Origin: Cytophagales bacterium
GTDB taxonomy: Bacteria; Bacteroidota; Bacteroidia; Cytophagales; Spirosomataceae
Assembly: GCA_013298865.1 (NCBI GenBank)
Contig: JAAFJL010000042.1
Coordinates: 1-33,278, forward strand
Direction: 5' to 3'
Length of the DNA stretch: 33,278 nt
Of the stretch, positions 7,794 through 15,823 are shown piece after piece (positions within the stretch are counted from its first letter, which is position 1; each line of letters opens with the position of its first letter). The position numbers were made by a program, and so were the translations under genes. The notes under the pieces were generated by a model. That model saw only the letters and a list, made by a program, of their open reading frames with translations. It had not been told where the DNA came from and made no database searches.

Positions 7794-8636
7794 ATGAAAA
7801 AGATAATATTATTCTGGCTTGGAGTTCTCTTCACTACCGAAATTCAAGCTCAATTGCATATTCCTGCTCTTAGTCCAATGGCGGTTTCACAACAACAGAT
7901 AGGCTTAGGTAAAGCTACTGTTACGTATGGTCGCCCGTCGTTGCGAGGGCGTAAATTATTGGGAACTGATAATATTCCGCATGGAAAAGTCTGGCGAATG
8001 GGGGCAAATGAAGTTACCACTTTGGAACTCAGCGAAGACATGAATCTCGAAGGAAAACCATTAGCCAAAGGAAAATATGCCTTGGTCGCTATTCCTGATG
8101 CGAACGAATGGACAATTGTTATCAACAGTGTTTCCAATCAGTGGGGCGTATATCAGTACAAAGAATCTAAGGACGTAATGCGTTTTAAAGTGAAAGCTGA
8201 AAAAATAAATCCAAGCATAGAGACTTTATCATTAGTATTTGAGGACATCAATCCTTCTTCGGCATCGCTGGTTTTTAGATGGGAAAATACTCAATTCAAA
8301 GTTGGAATTTCTCAGGATACTGATGCAATAGTGATGGCTGAAATTAAGGAAAAAACATCAAAAGAAAACCCGAATGTATCAGTTTTGATGGAAGCGGCTG
8401 AGTATTATTTAATGATGAATCGTGATTTAGAACAAGCATTAATTTGGTCTGAAAAGGTACTTGGAAAAGTTAAATCTCCTTTCAGATTTAATCTAAAGGC
8501 ACAAATTGCACAGAAATTAGGTAAATGTGACCTTGCCACCGAAGCCGCCAAAGGAGCTATTGAGTACGCTGAAAGATCGGGAGACGTTGCCGCCAAAACG
8601 CTCGCCCAAGATATTATTAAAGGTTGTAAAAAGTAG
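7794..8636 (+). CDS. Exported DUF2911 domain protein with helical C-terminus
   Basis: The 280-residue protein starts at ATG 7794 with signal peptide MKKIILFWLGVLFTTEIQAQ; a frame open from 7737 adds 19 non-signal residues and is rejected. The DUF2911 domain covers about 25-165: LGKATVTYGRPSLRGRKLLG, then PHGKVWRMGANEVTTLELS, then GKYALVAIPDANEWTIVIN and the NQWGVYQYKESKDVMRFKV segment. The remaining part (about 185-280) is alpha-helical and resembles a short TPR array. The function of the family is unknown. Its last codons (GTTGTAAAAAGTAG) are duplicated just after the stop by the start of an inverted-repeat element. Confidence 0.85.
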   Translation: MKKIILFWLGVLFTTEIQAQLHIPALSPMAVSQQQIGLGKATVTYGRPSLRGRKLLGTDNIPHGKVWRMGANEVTTLELSEDMNLEGKPLAKGKYALVAIPDANEWTIVINSVSNQWGVYQYKESKDVMRFKVKAEKINPSIETLSLVFEDINPSSASLVFRWENTQFKVGISQDTDAIVMAEIKEKTSKENPNVSVLMEAAEYYLMMNRDLEQALIWSEKVLGKVKSPFRFNLKAQIAQKLGKCDLATEAAKGAIEYAERSGDVAAKTLAQDIIKGCKK

Positions 8637-8760
8637 GGGTTGTAAAAAGTTTAAAGTTTATGAGTAGAAAGTCAATAAGCAAAAATGTAAGGGATAATTT
8701 TATTCAACGAAAAACACTTTTAACTCATTAACCCTTAACTTTTTACTTTTACACAACCCT
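8637..8760. repeat. Imperfect inverted-repeat element between genes
   Basis: Left arm 8637-8672 (beginning GGGTTGTAAAAAGTTTAAAG) is an imperfect reverse complement of the right arm 8716-8760 (ending TTTTACACAACCCT), with about 43 nt between. The arms are built of AGTTTAAAGT-like units. The left end also repeats the last 13 bases of the preceding gene (8622-8634 and 8638-8650). It resembles a small non-autonomous or REP-like intergenic element. Confidence 0.6.
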
Positions 8761-8791
8761 AAATAACTTCAATTTCAAAAAATACTAAACA

Positions 8792-9895
8792 ATGAAAAAG
8801 TACCTAATTATTTTTTTAGTAATCGTTTCCTTTTCTGCTTGTGACAAGTTAGAATATGACCAAACAGCCAAAATAGTCACCAAAGAATGGCTCAAAGATT
8901 TACAAACGCCTTGGCAGATTGTTTTTGCCCCTGATGGTAGAATATTTTTTACTGAACGCTCAGGTCGTGTTCGTGTCGTAAAAGATGGTGTTTTATCGAC
9001 TTGGTTAGATTTAACCAATGTCGTTGAAAATGGTGAATCAGGTTTATTAGGTATTGGACTTGACCCCAATTTTAGTAGAAATGGTTATGTTTATATTGCC
9101 TATACTTACTCAACCGCAGAGTCGAAATTTAATAATCGACTTGTCAGATGTAAAGAAAACCCTGCCACGGGCAAAGGTATTGAGGAAAAAACCTATATTG
9201 ATAACATCAAAGGTGAGCAAAATCACAATGGAGGACCTATTAAAATTGGACCTGATGGTAAAATGTATTGGACAGTCGGTGATGGTTTTGATGACTCTAA
9301 ACCCCAAGATTTAACGACTCTGAACGGTAAAATTCTTCGGCTAAACCTTGACGGAACTATCCCAAGTGATAACCCTTATCCGAACTCATATATCTGGACG
9401 TACGGACACCGCAATGTGCAAGGTTTGGCTTGGCAAGAAGGTACAAATAACCTTTTTGTAACGGAACACGGACCTTCGAGTATTGGGTCTGATTGCTGTG
9501 TGGATGAAATAAATATTATCGAAAAAGGTAAAAATTACGGCTGGCCCATTGTTCGAGGTACACAAAGTAAGGAAGGTATGGTTTCGCCTGTATGGTTGAG
9601 CGGAAACAATACCACTTGGGCACCCGCAGGATCGATTTTCGTGAAAAATGGTAAATGGAAAGGCTCGTTTTTATTTGTTGGTTTAAGAGGTGAAACACTT
9701 TACAGGGCTGTCATTGACCCTGCAAATCCTCGTAAAATCCTACGTTTAGAAGAGTATTTGAAACAAACGTATGGTCGTTTACGTGACGTTGCGGAAGCTC
9801 CAGATGGAACATTTTATATTTGTGTGAGTAACCGTGACGGACGTGGTTCTCCTAAAGCCGAAGATGATAGAATCATCAAACTAAATGTAGAATAA
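8792..9895 (+). CDS. PQQ-dependent sugar dehydrogenase-like lipoprotein
   Basis: The 367-residue protein is a six-bladed beta-propeller of the soluble glucose/sorbosone dehydrogenase family (YliI/Hhip type). A lipoprotein signal ends in SFSAC (C17). Diagnostic segments are TPWQIVFAPDGRIFFTERSG, GLLGIGLDPNF, NGGPIKIGPDGKMYWTVGD, YGHRNVQGLAWQ (with the catalytic-type His), and EHGPSS followed by DEINIIEKGKNYGWP. Members oxidise aldose sugars with PQQ and calcium in the periplasm; no PQQ synthesis genes are in the window. The next gene starts 3 nt after its stop, so the two form an operon. Confidence 0.85.
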   Translation: MKKYLIIFLVIVSFSACDKLEYDQTAKIVTKEWLKDLQTPWQIVFAPDGRIFFTERSGRVRVVKDGVLSTWLDLTNVVENGESGLLGIGLDPNFSRNGYVYIAYTYSTAESKFNNRLVRCKENPATGKGIEEKTYIDNIKGEQNHNGGPIKIGPDGKMYWTVGDGFDDSKPQDLTTLNGKILRLNLDGTIPSDNPYPNSYIWTYGHRNVQGLAWQEGTNNLFVTEHGPSSIGSDCCVDEINIIEKGKNYGWPIVRGTQSKEGMVSPVWLSGNNTTWAPAGSIFVKNGKWKGSFLFVGLRGETLYRAVIDPANPRKILRLEEYLKQTYGRLRDVAEAPDGTFYICVSNRDGRGSPKAEDDRIIKLNVE

Positions 9896-9898
9896 ACC

Positions 9899-10528
9899 AT
9901 GAAAACCAATAACATGAAATCAACAATTTTAGCGATACTATTTGCCCTATTTTGTAGCCTCACGGGCTATTCGCAAAGGAAAGTAGAGATTTTGGAAACT
10001 CAAAAACTACCGAATATCAAATTGTCTTATTTTGGGAATAGTGTCAGTTCGGGTGGTATGCTTGGCGGTGAATATATGTTCAGAAGAAAAGCTGTAAAGA
10101 ATAATTTCCTAAGAACAAAAGAGCATTTTGTTACCCTGAATGCGGTCTATTTTAAGACTCCCAACCTCAACGAAAACATCATGCTAAATGCCGAATGGCT
10201 AAAAAGAACCCGATACAAAGACGGGGGAATTTTTACAGAGTTTGCCATAGGTATAGGTTACGCAAAAGGCATAAGCAACATAAGCCCGCCTACTTATGTA
10301 AGAGATGCCAACGGAAACGAAACAGTAAAAAAACCTGACAATACCTACATTTTACCAACCATTAACTTGGGTGTAGGGTATGATTTTATGCCAAAACAAG
10401 AACTACCCATCAAGATATTTGGGCGAGTGGGTATTTATCCAATTTTGTATCATGCCTTTTTGTATGATGAAAGACCCAAGTTTGAAATTGGTGTAAATAC
10501 TTCATTGGAAATTTTTAAGAGGAAGTAG
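9899..10528 (+). CDS. Exported hypothetical protein, probable small outer-membrane barrel
   Basis: The protein has 209 residues from ATG 9899, or 204 from the second ATG at 9914, which gives a tidier signal peptide (MKSTILAILFALFCSLTGYS then Q). The mature part alternates polar and hydrophobic residues with many Gly and aromatic residues (TEFAIGIGYAKGIS, LPTINLGVGYDF, IFGRVGIYPILYH) and ends in a strand FEIGVNTSLEIFKRK, which suggests a small beta-barrel. I recognise no named family. It lies 3 nt after the sugar-dehydrogenase stop and is followed by a clear terminator, so these two genes form one transcript. Confidence 0.6.
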   Translation: MKTNNMKSTILAILFALFCSLTGYSQRKVEILETQKLPNIKLSYFGNSVSSGGMLGGEYMFRRKAVKNNFLRTKEHFVTLNAVYFKTPNLNENIMLNAEWLKRTRYKDGGIFTEFAIGIGYAKGISNISPPTYVRDANGNETVKKPDNTYILPTINLGVGYDFMPKQELPIKIFGRVGIYPILYHAFLYDERPKFEIGVNTSLEIFKRK

Positions 10529-10570
10529 GCTTGTGAAATTTAAAAATTAAGGAGTAGTGCAAGTGCATAA

Positions 10571-10602
10571 AGCTGCTAAATGGCTGATTTAGCGGCTTTT
10601 TC
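10571..10602 (+). terminator. Rho-independent terminator
   Basis: Arms AGCTGCTAAAT and ATTTAGCGGCT pair over 11 bp with one G-T wobble around a 5-nt loop and run into TTTT. It closes the sugar-dehydrogenase operon 43 nt after the stop at 10528. Confidence 0.8.
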
Positions 10603-10640
10603 TATGCCCAAATTTTCCATCAACATTAAATAAAAAACGT

Positions 10641-13016
10641 ATGAAAAAGTATATTTTAATATTTACTTGCTTGGTTTCGAGCATGATAACATTTGCTCAA
10701 AACACAAATTCTTTAAGTCAAAAAGTAAAAGGAATCGTAGTAGATGCCGACTCAAAACAACCACTCCCAGGGGCAACTGTGCAAATAAAAGGCACGCAAA
10801 AAGCCGTATTAGCGAATGCAGACGGAACTTTTCAGTTTGAAGCAGTCTCTGTTGGAATTATAGGCTTAGACATCACAATGGTAGGTTACGAACGCAAAAG
10901 TATTCCAGAAATTACTGTTAATTCAGGAAAAGAAGTATTTTTAAACATTACCCTGAATGAGAAGATTTCAACACTTGATGAAGTTGCCGTAGTGGCGTAT
11001 AAAGACAGAGTAAAACCAACCAACGAATTTGCTTCTGTCAGTGCAAGGTCTCTGAATATAGAAGATGCTAAACGATACCCAGCCGCCATCGCCGATCCTG
11101 CCCGTATGGCACAAAATTTTGCAGGAGTTTCTGCCTCAGATGATGCTTCTAATGAAATAGTGGTTAGAGGAAACTCTCCACAAGGAGTTTTATGGCGTTT
11201 GGAAGGTATAGAAATTCCAAACCCAAACCATTTTGCGGGAATTGGTGCGGGAGGTGGAGCTGTAAGTATGTTTAGTAGTTCGACCATCGGGAACAGTGAT
11301 TTTTATACAGGGGCATTTCCTGCCGAATTTGGTAATGCCTCATCGGGGGTTTTTGATTTGAATTATCGAAATGGAAACAAAGACAAAAGTGAATTTGCAA
11401 TAAATGCAGGTGTGATTGGTCTTGGGGCGGCTGCCGAAGGTCCTTTCAAAAAAGGAGGAAAAAGTTCATATTTAGTAAATTTTAGATACTCAACTTTTGG
11501 GTTGATTAGCCAATTTATTAATATTCAAGGGCAGCAATTAAATTACCAAGATTTGAATTTCAAATTGAACTTTCCTACTTCCATCGGTGATTTTGCTCTT
11601 TTTGGTTTAGTAGGCAATAATACAAGTAATAGAACCGCCAAACAAGGACAAACCAGTGATGATTTTGATGTTTTTAATTTTAAAACCAGAGTAACAGTTT
11701 TTGGCTTATCTCATCAAATATTTCTCAACAAAGATTCTTATATCAAAACTGTCATTGCAAGGTCTGGGCTAATAGATGAAGGGAAATTTGACAGACTCAT
11801 TCCTACGCTCAACTATATTCAGAGACCACTTTTTAACGAAAGTACGACGGATGTAGCTTATAGAATTTCGAGTTATTACAATAATAAATTAAGTAGTAAA
11901 AGTACATTGAGAATTGGAGCAATTGTCAGTAACCTTGATTTCAGTTTTGTCAATAATCAATACAGATATGTCCCTAAAACCTCCGTAGAAACCTTTTTGG
12001 ACATCAAAGGGCAATCAACTTATCTGCAAGGATATGCACAATACAAGTATAGATTGACCCAAGATTTGACCCTAAATGCAGGGTTTCATACCTCATATTT
12101 AGCCTTAAATAAAACGAATAGTTTTGAACCTCGTGCTTCAATTTCATACAACGCTCCTAATGCACAAACCTTCACTTTTGCAGCAGGAGTACACGCCAAA
12201 CCACAACAATTATCAGTATATTTCTTTGAAAATGTGGCATCAGGAGCGAATAGATTACAGCAAAACAAAAACTTGAAAATGACCGATGCTCTTCATTTTG
12301 TATTGGGTTATGAAAAAGTATTTGACAATGGTATAAGATTCAAGGCTGAGACTTATTACCAGCGACTAAGTAATGTACCTGTTGAGGCAAAAGAGGGAAG
12401 CGGTTTTTCTACCATAAACTCTACGGCTACCTTCGATTTGACAAACATTGACCCTTTGGTAAATCAAGGTAAAGGCACGAATTTTGGGGTTGATGTTAAT
12501 GTAGAAAAATCATTTAGCAATAATTATTACTATATCGCCAACTTATCTTTCTACAATTCAAAATACACTACTTTTGACCAAAAAGAATTTGATACAAGGT
12601 TTAATAGAAAATATCAGTTAAATCTTGTTGGAGGTAAAGAATGGTCTATTGGTAGAAAAAATAGGATTTTGGGTATCAATGGAAAGGTTTTGACAACTGG
12701 AGGAGTGAGAGAAAATGAAATAGATTTCGATGCGTCAAGAATTGCAGGGGAAACGGTTTTTGTAGCCAATAAATTTTTTACCCAGGAAAATGACCCTTAT
12801 TTCCGATTTGATTTAGGCATCAGTTTAAAAACTAATAGAAAAAGGGCGACTCACACAGTTTCATTAGATATTCAGAATGTCACAAACCGAAGAAATGGGA
12901 GAGGAGTCCTTTTTGACCCCGTGGGAGGTCCAGATAATTTAGGGGGAAAAACCACTGGTGATGGAAATGCTCAATTAGGACGTGTTCCTTTGTTAAATTA
13001 CAGACTTGAATTTTAA
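10641..13016 (+). CDS. TonB-dependent receptor with carboxypeptidase-like N-terminal domain
   Basis: The 791-residue protein has a signal peptide (MKKYILIFTCLVSSMITFAQ), a CarboxypepD_reg-like domain at about 29-118 (VKGIVVDADSKQPLPGATVQ; FEAVSVGIIGLDITMVGYER), a plug domain at about 145-250 (NEIVVRGNSPQGVLWRLEG; FYTGAFPAEFGNASSGVFDL), then a beta-barrel ending in a terminal Phe (LLNYRLEF). It is expected in the outer membrane taking up a TonB-dependent ligand. No SusD-like partner follows, so it is not a canonical SusCD pair. It is flanked by terminators on both sides, so it is probably transcribed alone. The LytS/LytTR pair downstream may regulate it, by position only. Confidence 0.85.
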   Translation: MKKYILIFTCLVSSMITFAQNTNSLSQKVKGIVVDADSKQPLPGATVQIKGTQKAVLANADGTFQFEAVSVGIIGLDITMVGYERKSIPEITVNSGKEVFLNITLNEKISTLDEVAVVAYKDRVKPTNEFASVSARSLNIEDAKRYPAAIADPARMAQNFAGVSASDDASNEIVVRGNSPQGVLWRLEGIEIPNPNHFAGIGAGGGAVSMFSSSTIGNSDFYTGAFPAEFGNASSGVFDLNYRNGNKDKSEFAINAGVIGLGAAAEGPFKKGGKSSYLVNFRYSTFGLISQFINIQGQQLNYQDLNFKLNFPTSIGDFALFGLVGNNTSNRTAKQGQTSDDFDVFNFKTRVTVFGLSHQIFLNKDSYIKTVIARSGLIDEGKFDRLIPTLNYIQRPLFNESTTDVAYRISSYYNNKLSSKSTLRIGAIVSNLDFSFVNNQYRYVPKTSVETFLDIKGQSTYLQGYAQYKYRLTQDLTLNAGFHTSYLALNKTNSFEPRASISYNAPNAQTFTFAAGVHAKPQQLSVYFFENVASGANRLQQNKNLKMTDALHFVLGYEKVFDNGIRFKAETYYQRLSNVPVEAKEGSGFSTINSTATFDLTNIDPLVNQGKGTNFGVDVNVEKSFSNNYYYIANLSFYNSKYTTFDQKEFDTRFNRKYQLNLVGGKEWSIGRKNRILGINGKVLTTGGVRENEIDFDASRIAGETVFVANKFFTQENDPYFRFDLGISLKTNRKRATHTVSLDIQNVTNRRNGRGVLFDPVGGPDNLGGKTTGDGNAQLGRVPLLNYRLEF

Positions 13017-13026
13017 ATTTTAGAAA

Positions 13027-13069
13027 TGTCTGATGGTTTTTGTTGATAAAACTGTCAGACAATCTTTTT
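13027..13069 (+). terminator. Terminator after the TonB receptor
   Basis: A 14-bp stem (13027-13040 with 13048-13061, two G-T wobbles, 7-nt loop) is followed by ATCTTTTT. It begins 11 nt after the receptor stop and precedes the chosen histidine-kinase start at 13081, which also argues against a kinase start at 13033 inside the hairpin. Confidence 0.7.
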
Positions 13070-13080
13070 CATCACCAATT

Positions 13081-14160
13081 ATGCCACAAACAGCGAATAT
13101 TCCAGAGAAAAACTTTATTCTTCCTTTTGTCATCAGCAAGCGGTGGGCGGTAATGAGGCACGCACTTCTGGTACTGATAATTCTGTATGTACAAGGTTTT
13201 TTGGATAATAGCCTGAAAGAACACGCTAAATACGTTGGTGTTAATTACGAGGCTTTTTTTATAGGACAACTCATTGACAATGTTATTATTATCACTATTA
13301 TTTATGTCAATTTATACGTTCTATTTCCAAGGTTTTTGAAGAAAGGATTTTACCTAAAATATTTATTGAGTATTGTTGCACTTTCTATCTTCTTCTTTTT
13401 TACTGGTTATTTTACCCAGAGAATTTATGTTTGGTATTTTGGGAAAAATGATAAATATGCCCTTCATCTTAATTGGACAGATTTTGCGGAAACGATGCTT
13501 GGGGCAGTTGCATTCATTTGTTTAACGACTGGCTATCGGGTTTTCAAGTCATGGGTAATAGACCAACAACGTTTTGCAGCTTTAGAAAAAGAGAAAATTA
13601 ATTCAGAATTAGAGCAACTCAAAAATCAAATTAATCCGCATTTTCTTTTCAATACCCTCAATAATCTTCATATTCTCACACTTACAGACCCGCCCAAGGC
13701 ATCTAATATTATCTTGGGGCTGTCGGACGTACTTCGTTATCAGATTTATGAGAGTCAGAATGATAAAGTTTTATTGAAAAAAGACATCGAAATCATGGAA
13801 CAATACCTTGAATTAGAGAAAATTAGAAGGGATAACCTGACTGTAAATGTTAGAATTGAAGGTTACAAAAACGGTATTTTGATACCCCCGTTATTATTTA
13901 CTAATTTCATCGACAATGCCATTAAACACAGTAATAGTCGTGGAGGTAGTTTTATTAAAATACTGTTTGTAGTGTCTAAAAAAGACTTATTTTTTGAGAT
14001 AACTAACTCAAAATCAGACCAAAACAATGTGTTAGAAAAAAATGGATTAGGGCTGACCAATGCCAAAAAACGCTTAGAACTACTCTATGGCAATACTCAT
14101 AAATTGGAAATTACAGAACTTGAAAATACCTATAACGTAAAACTAAATATACCGCTATGA
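13081..14160 (+). CDS. LytS/YpdA-type sensor histidine kinase
   Basis: The 359-residue protein has four hydrophobic helices at about 25-42, 64-83, 92-112 and 138-152, a coiled coil at about 163-182, then the His_kinase (PF06580-type) phosphoacceptor segment NQINPHFLFNTLNNL with H187, an N-box NFIDNAIKHS and a G-box GLGLTNAKKRLELLYG. No periplasmic sensor domain is visible, so the membrane helices probably sense the signal. Start ATG 13081 is preferred to 13033, which lies within a terminator hairpin. The regulator ORF overlaps its stop (ATGA), showing translational coupling. It phosphorylates the LytTR regulator encoded next. Confidence 0.9.
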   Translation: MPQTANIPEKNFILPFVISKRWAVMRHALLVLIILYVQGFLDNSLKEHAKYVGVNYEAFFIGQLIDNVIIITIIYVNLYVLFPRFLKKGFYLKYLLSIVALSIFFFFTGYFTQRIYVWYFGKNDKYALHLNWTDFAETMLGAVAFICLTTGYRVFKSWVIDQQRFAALEKEKINSELEQLKNQINPHFLFNTLNNLHILTLTDPPKASNIILGLSDVLRYQIYESQNDKVLLKKDIEIMEQYLELEKIRRDNLTVNVRIEGYKNGILIPPLLFTNFIDNAIKHSNSRGGSFIKILFVVSKKDLFFEITNSKSDQNNVLEKNGLGLTNAKKRLELLYGNTHKLEITELENTYNVKLNIPL

Positions 14161-14885
14161 TGAATTGTGTCGTGATAGATGATGAACCTTTGGCACGCCA
14201 AGGAATGGCAATGCTGATTGGAAATATGCCCAATTTGAAGCTCATTGATAGTTTTAGTAATCCATTAGATGCGATTTCAACTTTACAAAATCAAGCAATC
14301 GACCTTCTTTTTTTGGACATCAATATGCCAGAAATGAACGGACTTGATTTCATGAAAAGTCTCAAAAACAGCCCAATGGTGATTTTTACTACGGCTTATG
14401 CACAATACGCCTTGGATAGTTACGAGTTGGATGCGATAGATTATTTATTGAAACCGATTCGTTTTGAAAGATTTGTAAAAGCAGTAAATAAAGCTCAGAA
14501 CTATGCCGCACTGTTAGCCTCCAAAGAAGAAACTAACAATTTGATTGAATCAATCAGTGAGGACTTTATTTATATCAAATCGGAGCGAAAATATTTCAAA
14601 GTTTTCTTCAAAGAAATAGCCTATATCGAAGGACTAAAAGATTATGTAATTATTCATGTTCAAGACCGTAAAGTGGTAACAGCCATGAATTTGAAGACTA
14701 TTTATGAGCAACTACCCCCCAAGCGATTTGTCAGAATCAACAAGTCGTACATTGTAAACACCGAGCATATTTTATCCTTTGACCCTTTCAATGTTTATCT
14801 TTCCAATATAGAAATACCCATCGGCACGAGCTTCAAAGATGATTTTTTGAAAGATTATGTGGAAGGGAAGGTGATGAAGAAATAG
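14157..14885 (+). CDS. LytTR-type response regulator
   Basis: The 242-residue protein has a receiver domain with acidic pair D8/D9, phosphoacceptor D54 (LLFLDINMPEMNG), Thr in FTTAYAQYAL and Lys in DYLLKPIRFERF. The C-terminal LytTR DNA-binding domain runs from about 138 (DFIYIKSERKYFKVFFKEIA; YVIIHVQDRKVVTAMNLKTI; RFVRINKSYIVNTEHILSF). LytTR proteins bind short direct repeats. Start overlaps the kinase stop by 4 nt; a second ATG follows directly at 14160. Its targets are not evident in this window; the TonB receptor upstream is a candidate by position. Confidence 0.9.
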   Translation: MMNCVVIDDEPLARQGMAMLIGNMPNLKLIDSFSNPLDAISTLQNQAIDLLFLDINMPEMNGLDFMKSLKNSPMVIFTTAYAQYALDSYELDAIDYLLKPIRFERFVKAVNKAQNYAALLASKEETNNLIESISEDFIYIKSERKYFKVFFKEIAYIEGLKDYVIIHVQDRKVVTAMNLKTIYEQLPPKRFVRINKSYIVNTEHILSFDPFNVYLSNIEIPIGTSFKDDFLKDYVEGKVMKK

Positions 14886-14979
14886 AAGTTGGGTTTGATT
14901 TTGGACGAGTAGCAGAGCTTTGGTTTTTTGGTCATCATCAATCTTTTGTCTAACTTTATCTTTCAACAAAATCAACACC

Positions 14980-15816
14980 ATGAATAAACAAGAACGAGTG
15001 GCATTGGCTATCAAAGAAGTAGTTTCAAAAATGATGGATAGGGTGATGGAAAACGTTTTAGTAAACGATCCATTTGTCAAAGAAAAGCATCATGCAAGTA
15101 AGCCACTCTACGCCGCATTAGTTCCCGATGAAATCTTCAAAGGCTCACATTTTGAAAGACGTTTTGTAACTCCTTTTGGTAGTGTTTGGGAAAAATTAGC
15201 CCAAGTGGTAGCCATTGAAGCACATGGAAATTGCGTAATGGGGCATACTGTTGATGGAACTGTTGGAACTGAAAGTTTGAGGCGAATCCAAGAGGTTTTA
15301 AATAGGTTAGAGCATAGTGTTAAAGGAAAAGATAAATTAAAGCCAGATTGGAAAACAGAACTTGAATATGTAAGACAAGGAGGTGGTGAACCAATCCCCG
15401 TGAGTGTAACTTGTGATATTTTTATCCATAGTGAAACAACTAATAAGAAATATGCTTTTGAGTTAAAAGGTCCTTTGCCAAATAGTGACCAAACAAAAGT
15501 CAGCAAGGAAAAGATGTTTAAACTATTGGCAATGAACCCTCCGCAAGTAGATTATGCCTTTTATGCTTTACCTTATAACCCATATATAACGAAGGACAAA
15601 TACACTTGGGGATTTCCATTAAGATGGTTCAATATGCAGAAAGATGAATCTGTATTGATTGGAGATGAATTTTGGGAATTGATAGGAGGAAAAGGTACAT
15701 ACAGTAACTTCATCAAAGAAATAAATTTTCTTGGAAAAGAATACAGAGAGCGTATTTACAGAGAGTTTTTACAAATGGAACCCCCTATAAATTTTGAAGA
15801 TAATTTACTCAAATAA
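14980..15816 (+). CDS. TdeIII-family type II restriction endonuclease
   Basis: The 278-residue protein resembles the RE_TdeIII family, whose type enzyme from Treponema denticola cuts GGNCC (recalled, not searched). Recognisable parts are SHFERRFVTPFGSVWEKLAQ (56-75), VMGHTVDGTVGTESLRRIQ (87-105) and PVSVTCDIFIH (140-150). A PD-(D/E)xK active site is readable as D146, E161 and K163 (YAFELKGP). Start ATG 14980 is preferred over a frame open from 14920. The cytosine methyltransferase begins 8 nt after its stop, forming a restriction-modification operon. The residues look intact, so it is probably the active nuclease. The region is visibly richer in A and T than its flanks, in keeping with transfer. 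Confidence 0.8.
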   Translation: MNKQERVALAIKEVVSKMMDRVMENVLVNDPFVKEKHHASKPLYAALVPDEIFKGSHFERRFVTPFGSVWEKLAQVVAIEAHGNCVMGHTVDGTVGTESLRRIQEVLNRLEHSVKGKDKLKPDWKTELEYVRQGGGEPIPVSVTCDIFIHSETTNKKYAFELKGPLPNSDQTKVSKEKMFKLLAMNPPQVDYAFYALPYNPYITKDKYTWGFPLRWFNMQKDESVLIGDEFWELIGGKGTYSNFIKEINFLGKEYRERIYREFLQMEPPINFEDNLLK

Positions 15817-15823
15817 CAACAAT

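Noticed and set aside
10886..11287. 133-codon minus-strand open frame inside the TonB receptor gene
   Set aside because: It is antisense to a clear receptor plug domain and has no recognisable motif; similar long antisense frames at 15108-15506, 18603-19043, 4357-4755 and 27271-27660 were rejected for the same reason.
10641..13016. Polysaccharide utilisation locus (SusC/SusD pair)
   Set aside because: The receptor is not followed by a SusD-like lipoprotein or by glycoside hydrolases; a terminator and a two-component system follow instead.
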